The notes beneath the pieces were generated by a model. It did no database searches. It saw nothing but the letters and a program-made list of their open reading frames with translations, and was not told where the DNA came from. Positions 24,036-32,461 of a stretch of DNA of 51,757 bases are shown in pieces. The position numbers and the translations under genes were made by a program. The stretch comes from Chloroflexota bacterium (GTDB taxonomy: Bacteria; Chloroflexota; Anaerolineae; DUEN01). Position 1 is the stretch's first letter. Every line of letters starts with the position of its first letter. Where the stretch lies: positions 1 through 51,757 of the forward strand of contig JAADGJ010000039.1 in assembly GCA_013152435.1 (NCBI GenBank), read 5' to 3'.

Positions 24036-26219
24036 CTAAAGGGGGTTCAACGTTCCGTCAAAGCTGGAGAGCGTCCACAGGGGAGCTTCCAGATCTCCCT
24101 CGGCCCCTTGAAGCCCCTGATAGAGGGCGAAGGCGATCCGGAACTGTTCGACGGATTCCGTCAGGGCGCCATCTGCGGCGTATACATCGCCCAGGTAGGA
24201 GCGAACGACGGCCTCGGACTGAAGATCACCGATGCGGTGGAACACCTCAGCGCTCTGAGTGAAGCAATGGCGAGCCGCCGCAAGGTCCTGGCGGTCCCGC
24301 TCGATCAGCCCGAGGATTTTCCACATCAGGGCGCAGCCCGCGATGTCCGCCAGCTGTTCCCGTATCCGCAGGCTGCACTGGCACAGGGCACGCGCCTGAT
24401 CCAGATCCCGCTCCCGCCAGTGTAGCAGGGCAAGCAGGAAGGCGATGTCCGCCTCCAACAAAGGCTCCTGTGCCTCTCGAGCCGCCGTCAAAGCCCGCCC
24501 GGCGATCTCCAGGGCCTCCTCGCGGTTCCCCAGGTGCTCCTCCACCCACGCCATGTGAAGCCCGATCACCCCCTCCACGCGGGTGTCCGAGGTTTCCGCG
24601 ATCGATCTCAGAGCCTGCCGCAGCGCGGCCATAGCTTGCTCGTACTCGCCGAGGGCGCTCAGGCTGCGCGCGATGTGCACCCGGATCAAGGCCCGCCGGG
24701 AGGGAGAGCGGGCGCTCCCCAGGGCGGCGTGAAGATGTTCCAGGGCCGCCCGATGATCACCCAACCGGGCGTTCACCTCCCCCAACGACTCGTGAACCGT
24801 CGTCTGGGCCCGCGGGTCCCCGACAACCACCGCCAGTGAGAGGGCGCTCCAGTAGAGATCACGAGCCTCCCGCAGGGCGAAGAGGCGCCGGGCCCACGCC
24901 CCCGCCATCATCTTGTAGCTCAGGGCCTGCTCGGGCTGCTCGCTCATCTCATAATGCCGGGCCAGCATAGCAGCCATCGCCTCCAGAAAGCCCTGATGCC
25001 GATCCTCCAGGCACTTCCCCGCTCTCGCGTGCAGGGCTTTTCGGCGCTCCTCCTCCAACATCTCGTAGGCGACGCGAACCAGGGACTTATCCACGACCAC
25101 GTACCGATTCGCGTTGTTGAGGAGGATCTCCTGCTCCACCAGCCACCGGGCCATCTCCGCAACCCGCCCCCGATCCATCTGGGAGACGGTGGCCAGCAGA
25201 TCCTCATCCGCCTCGATCCCCAGGACCGCGATCGCCTCCAACACGCGCCGCGCATCCCCCTCCATGCGGGAAAGGAGCAGCTCATTGCTCTCCCGCAGGC
25301 TTCGAGGGACGGCCTCCGGGATGCCGCCGCTCGTGTGCAGCCGCGCCAGGGCGGCCAGAAACGCGGGAACTCCCACCGTCTGGGCTCCCCACGTCTCGGG
25401 GGAGATCTCCAGATCAGGCCACATCGTCTTCATCAGCTGCTGAGCGGTCTGGATCTCCAGCGGCTGCAGTTTGAGCCGACGCAACCCTCCCAGCCGCAGC
25501 AGGTGGACGCGAAGGCGGCGCAAGGGATGGGCCTGGTCCACCTCCTCCGGGCGATAACTCCCCACCAACAGCACAGGCCATGATCGCAACCGCCTGTACG
25601 CCGCCAGGCGCAGCTCCAGTGTGGCCGTGTCGGCCCAATGCAGATCATCGAAGATCAGAACCACAGGAGTATTCCGGGCGATGATCTGCAGGCTCTGCAC
25701 AACACCTTCATGGATCTGCCCAGGCGTGAAGACCCCGCTGGACGGCATGCGCAAGGACGGCTTCTCGACGTAATCCGCCAACTCCGGAACGAGCCGGAGC
25801 AGCACGGGGAACCAGGGCTGTGCCCGCAGGAACTCGCAGATGGCCGTGATCTCCGCGGTCCCCAGCGTGTTCAGGAGCATGCGAAGCACGCGCAGGACCA
25901 CCCCATAGGGGACGCCGGCCTCGGCCTCTTGACAGGCCGCATACAGGACCATTGCCCCCTGGCTTTCCACCCAGGACTGGAACGACCGCAGCAGGTGCGT
26001 TTTGCCAAGCCCCGCCTCCCCCTCCACCAGGATCACGGAGGCATGGCCTCTCAACGCCGCGGCGTAATGCTCCTGCAGGAAGGCAAGCTCTCTCTCCCGC
26101 CCTATGAGCGGCCGACCGGTCTGATATGGAAACTGCGGAGTCCCCATCATGATCCTGTCCGGGGAACGATTACACACGTGATCCGGATGAGGCAGGCTGG
26201 CAGGCATGGTCATTGACAT
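24036..26219 (-). CDS. STAND-type ATPase with TPR-like repeats
   Basis: A 727-aa predicted signal-transduction ATPase. After a ~35-residue lead it has RPLIGRERELAFLQEHY (P-loop entry), Walker A VEGEAGLGKTHLL near 68-78, and Walker B VVLIFDDLHWADTATLELRL near 190-205, the AAA_16/MalT-like pattern. A helical region follows, then from about 420 a series of TPR-like helical hairpins (SYKMMAGAWARRLFALREARDLY, ALEHLHAALGSA, EYEQAMAALRQALR, AAARHCFTQSAEVF). LuxR- or SARP-type regulators of this build usually carry a DNA-binding domain at one end, but none is visible here. It is on the same strand as the HAD gene; a 123-base gap separates them. Upstream 26220-26528 shows no credible gene or clear promoter. 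Confidence 0.8.
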   Translation of the reverse strand: MSMTMPASLPHPDHVCNRSPDRIMMGTPQFPYQTGRPLIGRERELAFLQEHYAAALRGHASVILVEGEAGLGKTHLLRSFQSWVESQGAMVLYAACQEAEAGVPYGVVLRVLRMLLNTLGTAEITAICEFLRAQPWFPVLLRLVPELADYVEKPSLRMPSSGVFTPGQIHEGVVQSLQIIARNTPVVLIFDDLHWADTATLELRLAAYRRLRSWPVLLVGSYRPEEVDQAHPLRRLRVHLLRLGGLRRLKLQPLEIQTAQQLMKTMWPDLEISPETWGAQTVGVPAFLAALARLHTSGGIPEAVPRSLRESNELLLSRMEGDARRVLEAIAVLGIEADEDLLATVSQMDRGRVAEMARWLVEQEILLNNANRYVVVDKSLVRVAYEMLEEERRKALHARAGKCLEDRHQGFLEAMAAMLARHYEMSEQPEQALSYKMMAGAWARRLFALREARDLYWSALSLAVVVGDPRAQTTVHESLGEVNARLGDHRAALEHLHAALGSARSPSRRALIRVHIARSLSALGEYEQAMAALRQALRSIAETSDTRVEGVIGLHMAWVEEHLGNREEALEIAGRALTAAREAQEPLLEADIAFLLALLHWRERDLDQARALCQCSLRIREQLADIAGCALMWKILGLIERDRQDLAAARHCFTQSAEVFHRIGDLQSEAVVRSYLGDVYAADGALTESVEQFRIAFALYQGLQGAEGDLEAPLWTLSSFDGTLNPL

Positions 26220-26528
26220 CCTACGGTGCTAGGGATGGTATCCGCCAGAAACACGTGCAACCGGGACCGCAACGCACCTTTGGCCTTTATCTCCCAATCA
26301 CCCCACCGGGGAGATGTGGGGCCCTCCAGAACACGTCCCGACGTGTGGGCAAAGGATCTCGTCGTACGGATCGTGAGGTTCAAGCCCTCTTGTAACTGCC
26401 TGCATCTATGGATGACGTTCTTGATCGTTCTTGGACGCGCGATTTTTTGGAAAAGTAAGCTGATTTCCTTGACGCGATCGCTCCGGAGAGGGTGAGAGGG
26501 ACGAAAAATAAGGGATTTCCCTGACCGA

Positions 26529-27509
26529 TCAAGAGGGCTCAGGCGGGTGATCGCCCTCGTGACCTGTGGGCCCTCCCATCCTCATGATGGCGGCACACAG
26601 CGCCGCGATGTCCCCGATGCGCTCGCCAAGGGCGGCAGGGACCACGCGGCAGGCGCTCACCGCGCCCGGCAACGCCTCCCGTTGCATCTCCTCCCGGGCG
26701 GGGCCCAACACCCATTCCCCCAGACGCACGGCGAGGGACCCGATCACGATGATCTCCGGGTTCAGGATATCCAGCAGGATCGCCAGCCCACGCCCCAGAT
26801 ATCGCCCGGCCTCCGCCAGCACGGCCAGCGCGTCCGGGTCGCCAGACCTGGCCAAATCGGCCAGATCACGCACGGTCACCCGGCCGTCCCCCCACCGATT
26901 CGGAAACCGCAGGGCGGCCAGCCGCGCGATCCCGGTCCCAGAGCAGAACGCCTCCCAGGAGCCCTCCTTCCCGTACGCGATGGGCCCCGTCTCCGCAATG
27001 CGGATATGCCCCACCTCTCCGGCCAGATCGGAGGTGCCCCGATATAGCTGGCCGTTCAGGATCAGGCCGCCGCCCAGTCCCGTCCCCATGGTCAGAAAGA
27101 TCACGTTGCGAGCCCCCCGCGCCGCCCCAAAGTACCACTCGGCTAAGGCGCCGGCGTTGCCATCGTGCTCCACGAATACGGGCAGATCGGTGCGATCCTG
27201 GAGCAACGGCTTCAGAGGTACGGCGTCCCACCCGGGCAGGTTCGGCGGGGAATAGATGATGCCGCGCTCGATATCCAACGGCCCCCCGACGGACACGGAA
27301 ACCGCGCGCGGTGAACGCCCCTGAGACTCCGCACGGGCCCTCACCTGCGCGATGTGCCGGCACAACTCCTCGAACGTGGCCTGGAATCCCCGCTCCGGCC
27401 GGGTGGGGAATGAAACGCGATCGTAAACCCGGCCGCCGCGATCCCCCAGGATGACGGCCGTCTTCGTTCCGCCGATGTCGAGTCCCAGGATATAGATGGG
27501 AGTATCCAC
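26529..27509 (-). CDS. ROK-family sugar kinase (glucokinase-like)
   Basis: ROK kinases phosphorylate glucose, mannose, fructose or N-acetylated sugars with ATP. The protein (326 aa from GTG 27509) begins YILGLDIGGTKTAVILGD, the phosphate-binding DxGGTK motif, and has VFVEHDGNAGALAEW with the catalytic Asp, MGTGLGGGLILNG and GEVGHIRI. The usual zinc triad CxCGxxGCxE is replaced by IAYGKEGSWEAF, so all three cysteines are missing while His of GHI and the Glu remain. GTG 27509 has GGGGAGG six bases upstream. The promoter TTGACA-N17-TATGCT lies just before it. Without zinc ligands it may belong to a zinc-free branch; activity is unproven. Confidence 0.85.
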   Translation of the reverse strand: MDTPIYILGLDIGGTKTAVILGDRGGRVYDRVSFPTRPERGFQATFEELCRHIAQVRARAESQGRSPRAVSVSVGGPLDIERGIIYSPPNLPGWDAVPLKPLLQDRTDLPVFVEHDGNAGALAEWYFGAARGARNVIFLTMGTGLGGGLILNGQLYRGTSDLAGEVGHIRIAETGPIAYGKEGSWEAFCSGTGIARLAALRFPNRWGDGRVTVRDLADLARSGDPDALAVLAEAGRYLGRGLAILLDILNPEIIVIGSLAVRLGEWVLGPAREEMQREALPGAVSACRVVPAALGERIGDIAALCAAIMRMGGPTGHEGDHPPEPS

Positions 27510-27537
27510 CGGGCGCCTCCCCTCTCCGTACAGATCC

Positions 27538-27566
27538 AGCATAGTGGAAAAACACGGGGCTGTCAA
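27538..27566 (-). promoter_or_regulatory. Promoter of ROK kinase gene
   Basis: Minus strand consensus TTGACA (complement of 27561-27566), a 17-base spacer and TATGCT (complement of 27538-27543), about 28 bases before GTG 27509. Confidence 0.75.
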
Positions 27567-27661
27567 CCACTAAACACCGCTTGCTTTTGGGCGCGAATAC
27601 GCTGGCTCAAGGCAGGGGATGCCCACCGCCCCGGGCCAGCGCGCGTCATGATACGGTTGGA

Positions 27662-28246
27662 TTAGCCGATCTTGAGCGTGACCTCCAGGCCGCTGCCGAT
27701 GGGGACCAGCACGCTCTCCAGAGCGGGATCTTGTCGCACGCGCTCCAGGTAAGCCGTCACGGCATCCGCATGGGAGAGGATGTTGTCGGCAACGACGATG
27801 CTGCCGGGCAACAGCTTGGGCAGCACCAGGTCCAGGTACAGGGAGTAGTCCCGCTTATCCGCGTCCAGGAAGACGAAATCGAAGGGACCCGGCAGCTCTT
27901 TCAGGGTTTCCCGGGCGTCCCCCACGATGATCTCCACGACATCTTCCAGCCCGGCGCGGGCCAACGTCTCTCGCGCCGCCGCGGCCCGCTCGGGCGTGAT
28001 CTCGCAGGTGATGACGCGGCCGCCGTTCGGCCGCGTGGCATCCGCCAGCCACAACGTGGAATATGCGAACGAGGTGCCCACCTCCAACAGACGCGTCGCC
28101 CGCGTGGCCTGGATCAGCACGTGCAGGAAACGAGCCGAGTCCGGATGCAGAGCCCACATGCGTGATGTAACCTCTTGCGGCCGCTCCCGCTCCCGACGAG
28201 CCCGCTCCTCCAGCTCGGCGATGATCTTCGCGATCCTTGGCTCCAT
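27662..28246 (-). CDS. SAM-dependent O-methyltransferase
   Basis: A class I methyltransferase of the catechol/caffeoyl-CoA O-methyltransferase type (Methyltransf_3), 194 aa from ATG 28246. SAM-binding motifs are LLEVGTSFAYSTLWLA (motif I), VITCEITPERAAAAR (motif II, acidic residue), and FDFVFLDADKRDYSLYLDLV, whose DADK holds the metal-binding Asp typical of the group, followed by VVADN. The usual EhaRxL-like N-terminus is replaced by EERARRERERPQEVTSRMWAL. GGGAG precedes the start by eight bases. It begins 13 bases after the small membrane protein and is the last gene of the run. Substrate unknown. Confidence 0.88.
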   Translation of the reverse strand: MEPRIAKIIAELEERARRERERPQEVTSRMWALHPDSARFLHVLIQATRATRLLEVGTSFAYSTLWLADATRPNGGRVITCEITPERAAAARETLARAGLEDVVEIIVGDARETLKELPGPFDFVFLDADKRDYSLYLDLVLPKLLPGSIVVADNILSHADAVTAYLERVRQDPALESVLVPIGSGLEVTLKIG

Positions 28247-28259
28247 ACTCACGTCTCCC

Positions 28260-28649
28260 TTACCCGGTTTGCTGTGTCTGGAAGGCGGCAACGATCTGGG
28301 GCTGCAGCAGATACCAGATGATCAGCCCGCCGATGATCGTGCCAATGGGGAAGTTCAAAAGTCGCAGAACGGACAGTCCTATCGCCGCAATGCGGGCCCA
28401 TTCCCTCATGTGCCAAAGCCCCCATCCCACGAGGAGATTCGCCAAGGCCAGCAGAAACAGGAACCCGGCCGCCAACACCATGATCCCCCCGACGATGGGG
28501 ACGGCGATACGCGCATCCGGATCCCCGCTCGCCGCCACCCCCACGATGAACGGGATCGTCAGCAGAGCGCATATGCCCAGCCCGGTCACCACCCCAACCA
28601 CCAGATGATACAACGCGATCACCAAAACGCCACCAGGGCGAGGCTCCAT
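28260..28649 (-). CDS. Small multi-pass membrane protein
   Basis: A 129-aa hydrophobic protein with three or four transmembrane segments: VLVIALYHLVVGVVTGLGICALL and the following PFIVGVAA, IVGGIMVLAAGFLFLLALANLLVGWGLW, and IAAIGLSVLRLLNFPIGTIIGGLIIWYLLQ (segments interrupted here). Similar short proteins with this kind of sequence occur in many Chloroflexota and are unassigned. It lies 16 bases after the binding-lipoprotein gene and 13 before the methyltransferase, so it is part of that transcript. No family call is possible. Confidence 0.7.
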   Translation of the reverse strand: MEPRPGGVLVIALYHLVVGVVTGLGICALLTIPFIVGVAASGDPDARIAVPIVGGIMVLAAGFLFLLALANLLVGWGLWHMREWARIAAIGLSVLRLLNFPIGTIIGGLIIWYLLQPQIVAAFQTQQTG

Positions 28650-28665
28650 GATCTCCCCTCCTCAC

Positions 28666-29787
28666 TCACTGAATCTGGACGAAGGCATCCTCCCTCACCT
28701 GGAAGATGAACACCTTGGGATCCTGCAGGTCCCCATTCTCCTCATAACGGATCGGGCCGATCAGGGTGTCGATGCGCGCCTCCCGGAGGGCAGCAGCGAT
28801 CTGCGGCCCATCCACCTTCCCCGCCTTGCGAGCGCCCTCCGCCAGAACGGTCATCGCCACATATCCGTTGATGGAATACGTATCCGGATTGCGATATTCC
28901 ACCGCCTGGTAAGCCTTGATCCAATCCTCATCCACGGCCAGCGCCGGACTTGGAGCGAAGGCGCTCACGTACATTCCCTCCGCCGTCCCATCCGATTCGT
29001 CGATCGTGGCCGACAGGAAGGCACCATCGCTGGCCAGCATGGGCACGGAGATCCCCGCCCGCACCAGGGCCGACCGCAGATAGGGCGCCTCGATCTCGTA
29101 ACCCGCGTAGAAGATCGCGTCCGGGGCGGCCTCCTGGACGCGGGCCACCTCCTTCGCGTATTGCGATTGCCCCTCGGCCACCTGAAGGGTGAGCACCACA
29201 TCCGCCCCCAGGCGCTTCAGCTCCTGCGTGATGAGATCGCGCAGGCCGATCCCGTACTCCGTGTCGTTGTGGATGACGGCAACCCGCCGCGCGTTCAATT
29301 TCTCCACGAGGAAGGCAGCGTCCACCCGGGCCTGCACCGCGTCGTTCGCGTTCACCCGGAAGAAGTTGCGATATCCACGCTGGGTTAGCGAAAGCTCCGA
29401 GGCGGTAGGGGTGATGACGACGATGGGGAGATCCTTATAGATCTCCATGGCCGCCAGCGTCTGACCGCTATTATAATGCCCGACCACCCCCAGCACACGC
29501 TCGCCGCTTTGGACCGCCTGGCGTATCTGCTCGGCCACCTGCACGGCGACATCGGAATCCGATTCGTCGTCCAGGGCGACCACCCGGATCTGATACCCGA
29601 GCAGCCCACCGGAGCGATTGATCTCCTCGGCGGCCAGGCGCACTCCGCCGACCACCGTCTGTCCTCCATTGGCCTGGAATCCGGACAACGGCGCGGCGAC
29701 GTAAACGGTGACCTCCCCCTTGGGAGCAGAGGAGCACCCCGTGACCAGCCATCCCAACAGCAACAGCCACACAACGATTCGGCGCAT
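28666..29787 (-). CDS. Branched-chain amino acid-type ABC substrate-binding lipoprotein
   Basis: A 373-aa periplasmic-type binding protein of the LivJ/Leu-Ile-Val-binding class. It starts MRRIVVWLLLLGWLVTGC, a lipoprotein signal with the lipobox LVTGC (Cys near residue 18). The mature part begins VTVYVAAPLSGFQANGG, then GGVRLAAEEINRSGGLLGYQ, GVVGHYNSGQTLAAMEIY, a VIHNDTEYG hinge and the FYAGYEIEA and DPKVFIFQV strands typical of the fold. The ATG at 29787 follows GGGGAAGG; a longer frame to 30006 has no good start. No liv-type permease or ATPase genes are near, so it is an orphan that may be a sensor. It follows the coiled-coil membrane protein by 82 bases. Confidence 0.9.
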   Translation of the reverse strand: MRRIVVWLLLLGWLVTGCSSAPKGEVTVYVAAPLSGFQANGGQTVVGGVRLAAEEINRSGGLLGYQIRVVALDDESDSDVAVQVAEQIRQAVQSGERVLGVVGHYNSGQTLAAMEIYKDLPIVVITPTASELSLTQRGYRNFFRVNANDAVQARVDAAFLVEKLNARRVAVIHNDTEYGIGLRDLITQELKRLGADVVLTLQVAEGQSQYAKEVARVQEAAPDAIFYAGYEIEAPYLRSALVRAGISVPMLASDGAFLSATIDESDGTAEGMYVSAFAPSPALAVDEDWIKAYQAVEYRNPDTYSINGYVAMTVLAEGARKAGKVDGPQIAAALREARIDTLIGPIRYEENGDLQDPKVFIFQVREDAFVQIQ

Positions 29788-29869
29788 GCCCTTCCCCACG
29801 ATCAAAGAGATATCCATCGGTGAAGATCCCCGTGAGAGGGGATCCCACCACGATTTGGAAAGCACGGTC

Positions 29870-30712
29870 TTACGATTCGACGGAGGCCCCCTCCTCGAAG
29901 GAGGTTTCGTACACCTCGTCGATGGCCTGCACGATGTCCTGGAGGGCGGCCACCTGATCCGAGATGTCCTTTCGCAGCCGTCGAGCCCGATCGCTATCCA
30001 CATCACGGGCGCCGATCAACTGGATCTGGGAGTACACCGTCCCCAACGCCGAGATGGTGGCCTCCAGCTGATAGCGCGCTCGGTCCATGGTGTTATCCAG
30101 CGCCTCCAGGCTGCGCCATTGCGCCTCCCGGCTTTTCAGGGCAGCCTCCAGCTGCGCCCGCACGCTGGGGTCGTCCTCCCGCTGGAGCTGAGCGCGCAGC
30201 CGTCGGATATCCTCCGGCACCTTGGCCCGATCGCGATGGATGATCGGGTCCGACAGGTACGCGTCCACCTTCTCCGCCAGCCGATAGACGCTCTCCAGCC
30301 AATCCTCCAGCTGTCGGACGGTCTCCATCAGATGATCGCGCAACACCCCGGAGCGCTGCCGATGAACCAGCCGCTCCATACGTTCGTGATAGCGCAACGC
30401 CTGCTCCACCTGGGACCGCAGCGTCTCATCCCGGATACGACGCGGGTTGAACCGCTGGCGAAAGAGCTCCGCCACCACGCGGGCGTTGGTCTCCGGATCG
30501 GTCAGGCTGGTGTACACGATGAGCAGCACGGCCGCGCAGGCCAACGCCCCCCATCCCCAGATCGGCCAGGCCGGAAACGGCCGCGGAAGGAAATAGGTGA
30601 GCAGGATCGCCCCCGCGATCACCACCGCGCTCTCCCAGCGGAACAGCGCGTACTGGATCATCGCCCCACGGGCGCGTCGTTCGAGTTGGTCTCGGGTTCG
30701 TTCGCGAGTCAT
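29870..30712 (-). CDS. Two-helix membrane protein with coiled coil
   Basis: A 280-aa protein. Residues 1-25 are charged, two transmembrane helices follow (VVIAGAILLTYFLP and WPIWGWGALACAAVLLIVYTS), then about 190 residues of mostly helical, charged sequence (RLRAQLQREDDPSVRAQLEA, KSREAQWRSLEALDNTM) that predicts a long coiled coil, probably cytoplasmic. It has no family I recognise. Its ATG overlaps the VWA gene's stop by one base, so translation is coupled and the proteins likely interact. A PspA-like helical partner is two genes upstream. Function unknown. Confidence 0.72.
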   Translation of the reverse strand: MTRERTRDQLERRARGAMIQYALFRWESAVVIAGAILLTYFLPRPFPAWPIWGWGALACAAVLLIVYTSLTDPETNARVVAELFRQRFNPRRIRDETLRSQVEQALRYHERMERLVHRQRSGVLRDHLMETVRQLEDWLESVYRLAEKVDAYLSDPIIHRDRAKVPEDIRRLRAQLQREDDPSVRAQLEAALKSREAQWRSLEALDNTMDRARYQLEATISALGTVYSQIQLIGARDVDSDRARRLRKDISDQVAALQDIVQAIDEVYETSFEEGASVES

Positions 30713-32457
30713 CAGAAGTAACTGGACAGGATCTTATAGAGTTCTCGAATGGTTTGCAGATCCCCCTGGCGGACCTGCCCCCCTGACGCCTCGGCCAGCG
30801 CCTTCAGCACATCATAATCCGCATCGTTCCCATAGGCGATGGCGAAGATCACCACCGGCGGCCCCTTCTGGTTACTCTCCTGGATCTCCCGGACCAGCGC
30901 CTTCAGCTCGACGTTCGATGAGTTCTCGCGCCCATCGGTCATCACGACGATGGCGTTGATCCGTTCGGCGTCGTTCAGACGCCACAGACGCATGTAGGCG
31001 GTGCGCACGGCGTCTAACAGGGCCGTTCCCCCACCCGCCTCCAGCTGGTCGATCCTCTGCATGAGCCGCCCCCGGCTCTCACCTAGCTCCGCGAGGGGCT
31101 CGATATGGTTGACCTGGTCGGAGAACTCCACCATCCCCACACGTTCCAGGTCCCCTTTGATCTGGTCCAGGAAGATGCGCAGCGCCTGCTGCGCGGCCTC
31201 CAGCTTCTCCCCCTCCATGCTCCCCGATGTATCCACCACCAGGAAGACGTTGGTGTGGCGCTTCGTGTACCACCAGACGTTGCGCACAACCTCCACGACT
31301 TTGGGCCCAGGGATCTGGAGGGTGGTCTGCGGCTGCGTCGGATCGACGCCGTTCTCCTGGGTGAGAGGAGACCCGGCCCCATCCAGGGGGATGCTCAGAT
31401 CAGCCGGGCGATATCCGGCCGCCAGGATCCGCTCCTGCACAGCGGGCGACAACAGGAACTCCCGGAACGCCTGAAACGTGCGCCGCTGGTTGGCAGTGGG
31501 CTCCGGTCGCTCCAGGAGGGCCAGCGGGTGATCGGCCCACAGCGTCCCCTCGACGGGGTAAATGGCCACCAGGCGCTCGGACGGCCCTTCCAGGTTGAAT
31601 TGGATCACCAACTGCTCCTGGACCACGAAAGCATCCAGGTAACGTCGGCCCTCTTTTCGCGCCCGCTCCAGGACGGCCAGCTCGCCCTCGCCGTAGTACC
31701 GCACCGTCCGCTCGATGGCCGTCACATAGTCGAGGGTGCTCTGGGCCTGCGCGTCCTCGATCGTCAGGTCGCGCACCTTGCCCACGGCCGCGTAGAACTC
31801 GGCCAGGGTGGCCAGCAGGCCGCTAGCATGACTGGTGGAGGCGTGATTCCATTTGAAGTCCGGATCTTGCTGGGCCTTCTGCTGGATATCGCGCCACCCG
31901 ATCGGCCGGTCCGGCCATCCCAGATCCCGGGCCACCGACTCCCACGCGGCGATGACGATGGGGCTGACCGCGTACCGGGTGGTATCGGCGATGATACGCG
32001 GGGCGATCCCCTCCGTCGCGCCGACTCGTTCCGCATAGGCACGATCCAGTTGATCCAGCCAGAGGGACGAGTCCGGATTGAGCGCTTGCACCGAGACGGG
32101 AACCTGGTACTCCGGGAGCGCCTGCTGCAAGGCGGCCTCGATCATCGTCTCCGAGTCCATGGCATGGATCTGCACGACCATCTTCTTCCCGTCCGGGGTG
32201 CGCTGCTTCTGCCCGTTAAAGTCATCGGCCAGCTCCTGCAGCAGCGCTTCCTTCTCCGGAGAGACGGCGACGGCCAGGGTAGCGCTGTAGGGATCGCGAG
32301 AGGGCTTCTCGGCCGTCGTGAGGGAATCCCTCCCTCCCCAGGCGAGGGCGAGAAGGAAGACACAGCACGCGAGCAGGAAGCCGACTACGGCCAGTGCGCC
32401 GCCGATCAGCAAGCTGCGGGAGGGACGCTTTCTGCGTGTGCGCTCATGGCGGGTCAT
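30712..32457 (-). CDS. Membrane-anchored solute-binding protein fused to VWA domain
   Basis: A 581-aa protein. It has an Arg/Lys-rich start and one transmembrane helix (IGGALAVVGFLLACCVFLLAL, ~18-40). Residues ~60-350 resemble a bacterial extracellular solute-binding domain (VQALNPDSSLWLDQLDRAY, IGWRDIQQKA, GLLATLAEFYAAVG, FREFLLSPAVQERILAAGYRP). Residues ~405-580 form a von Willebrand factor A domain with a complete metal-ion site: DTSGSM near 411, the Thr of GGGTALLDAV and VVMTDGREN. The anchor suggests both domains face outward. The ATG at 32457 is four bases after the stop of the upstream binding-protein gene, and AGGTAGAG precedes it. The next gene overlaps by one base. Ligands are unknown. 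Confidence 0.88.
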   Translation of the reverse strand: MTRHERTRRKRPSRSLLIGGALAVVGFLLACCVFLLALAWGGRDSLTTAEKPSRDPYSATLAVAVSPEKEALLQELADDFNGQKQRTPDGKKMVVQIHAMDSETMIEAALQQALPEYQVPVSVQALNPDSSLWLDQLDRAYAERVGATEGIAPRIIADTTRYAVSPIVIAAWESVARDLGWPDRPIGWRDIQQKAQQDPDFKWNHASTSHASGLLATLAEFYAAVGKVRDLTIEDAQAQSTLDYVTAIERTVRYYGEGELAVLERARKEGRRYLDAFVVQEQLVIQFNLEGPSERLVAIYPVEGTLWADHPLALLERPEPTANQRRTFQAFREFLLSPAVQERILAAGYRPADLSIPLDGAGSPLTQENGVDPTQPQTTLQIPGPKVVEVVRNVWWYTKRHTNVFLVVDTSGSMEGEKLEAAQQALRIFLDQIKGDLERVGMVEFSDQVNHIEPLAELGESRGRLMQRIDQLEAGGGTALLDAVRTAYMRLWRLNDAERINAIVVMTDGRENSSNVELKALVREIQESNQKGPPVVIFAIAYGNDADYDVLKALAEASGGQVRQGDLQTIRELYKILSSYF

Positions 32458-32461
32458 CGCT

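Noticed and set aside
26226-26495. 89-aa open frame before the STAND/TPR gene
   Set aside because: No ribosome site, no family-like sequence, and atypical codon use. I see nothing firm in 26220-26528.
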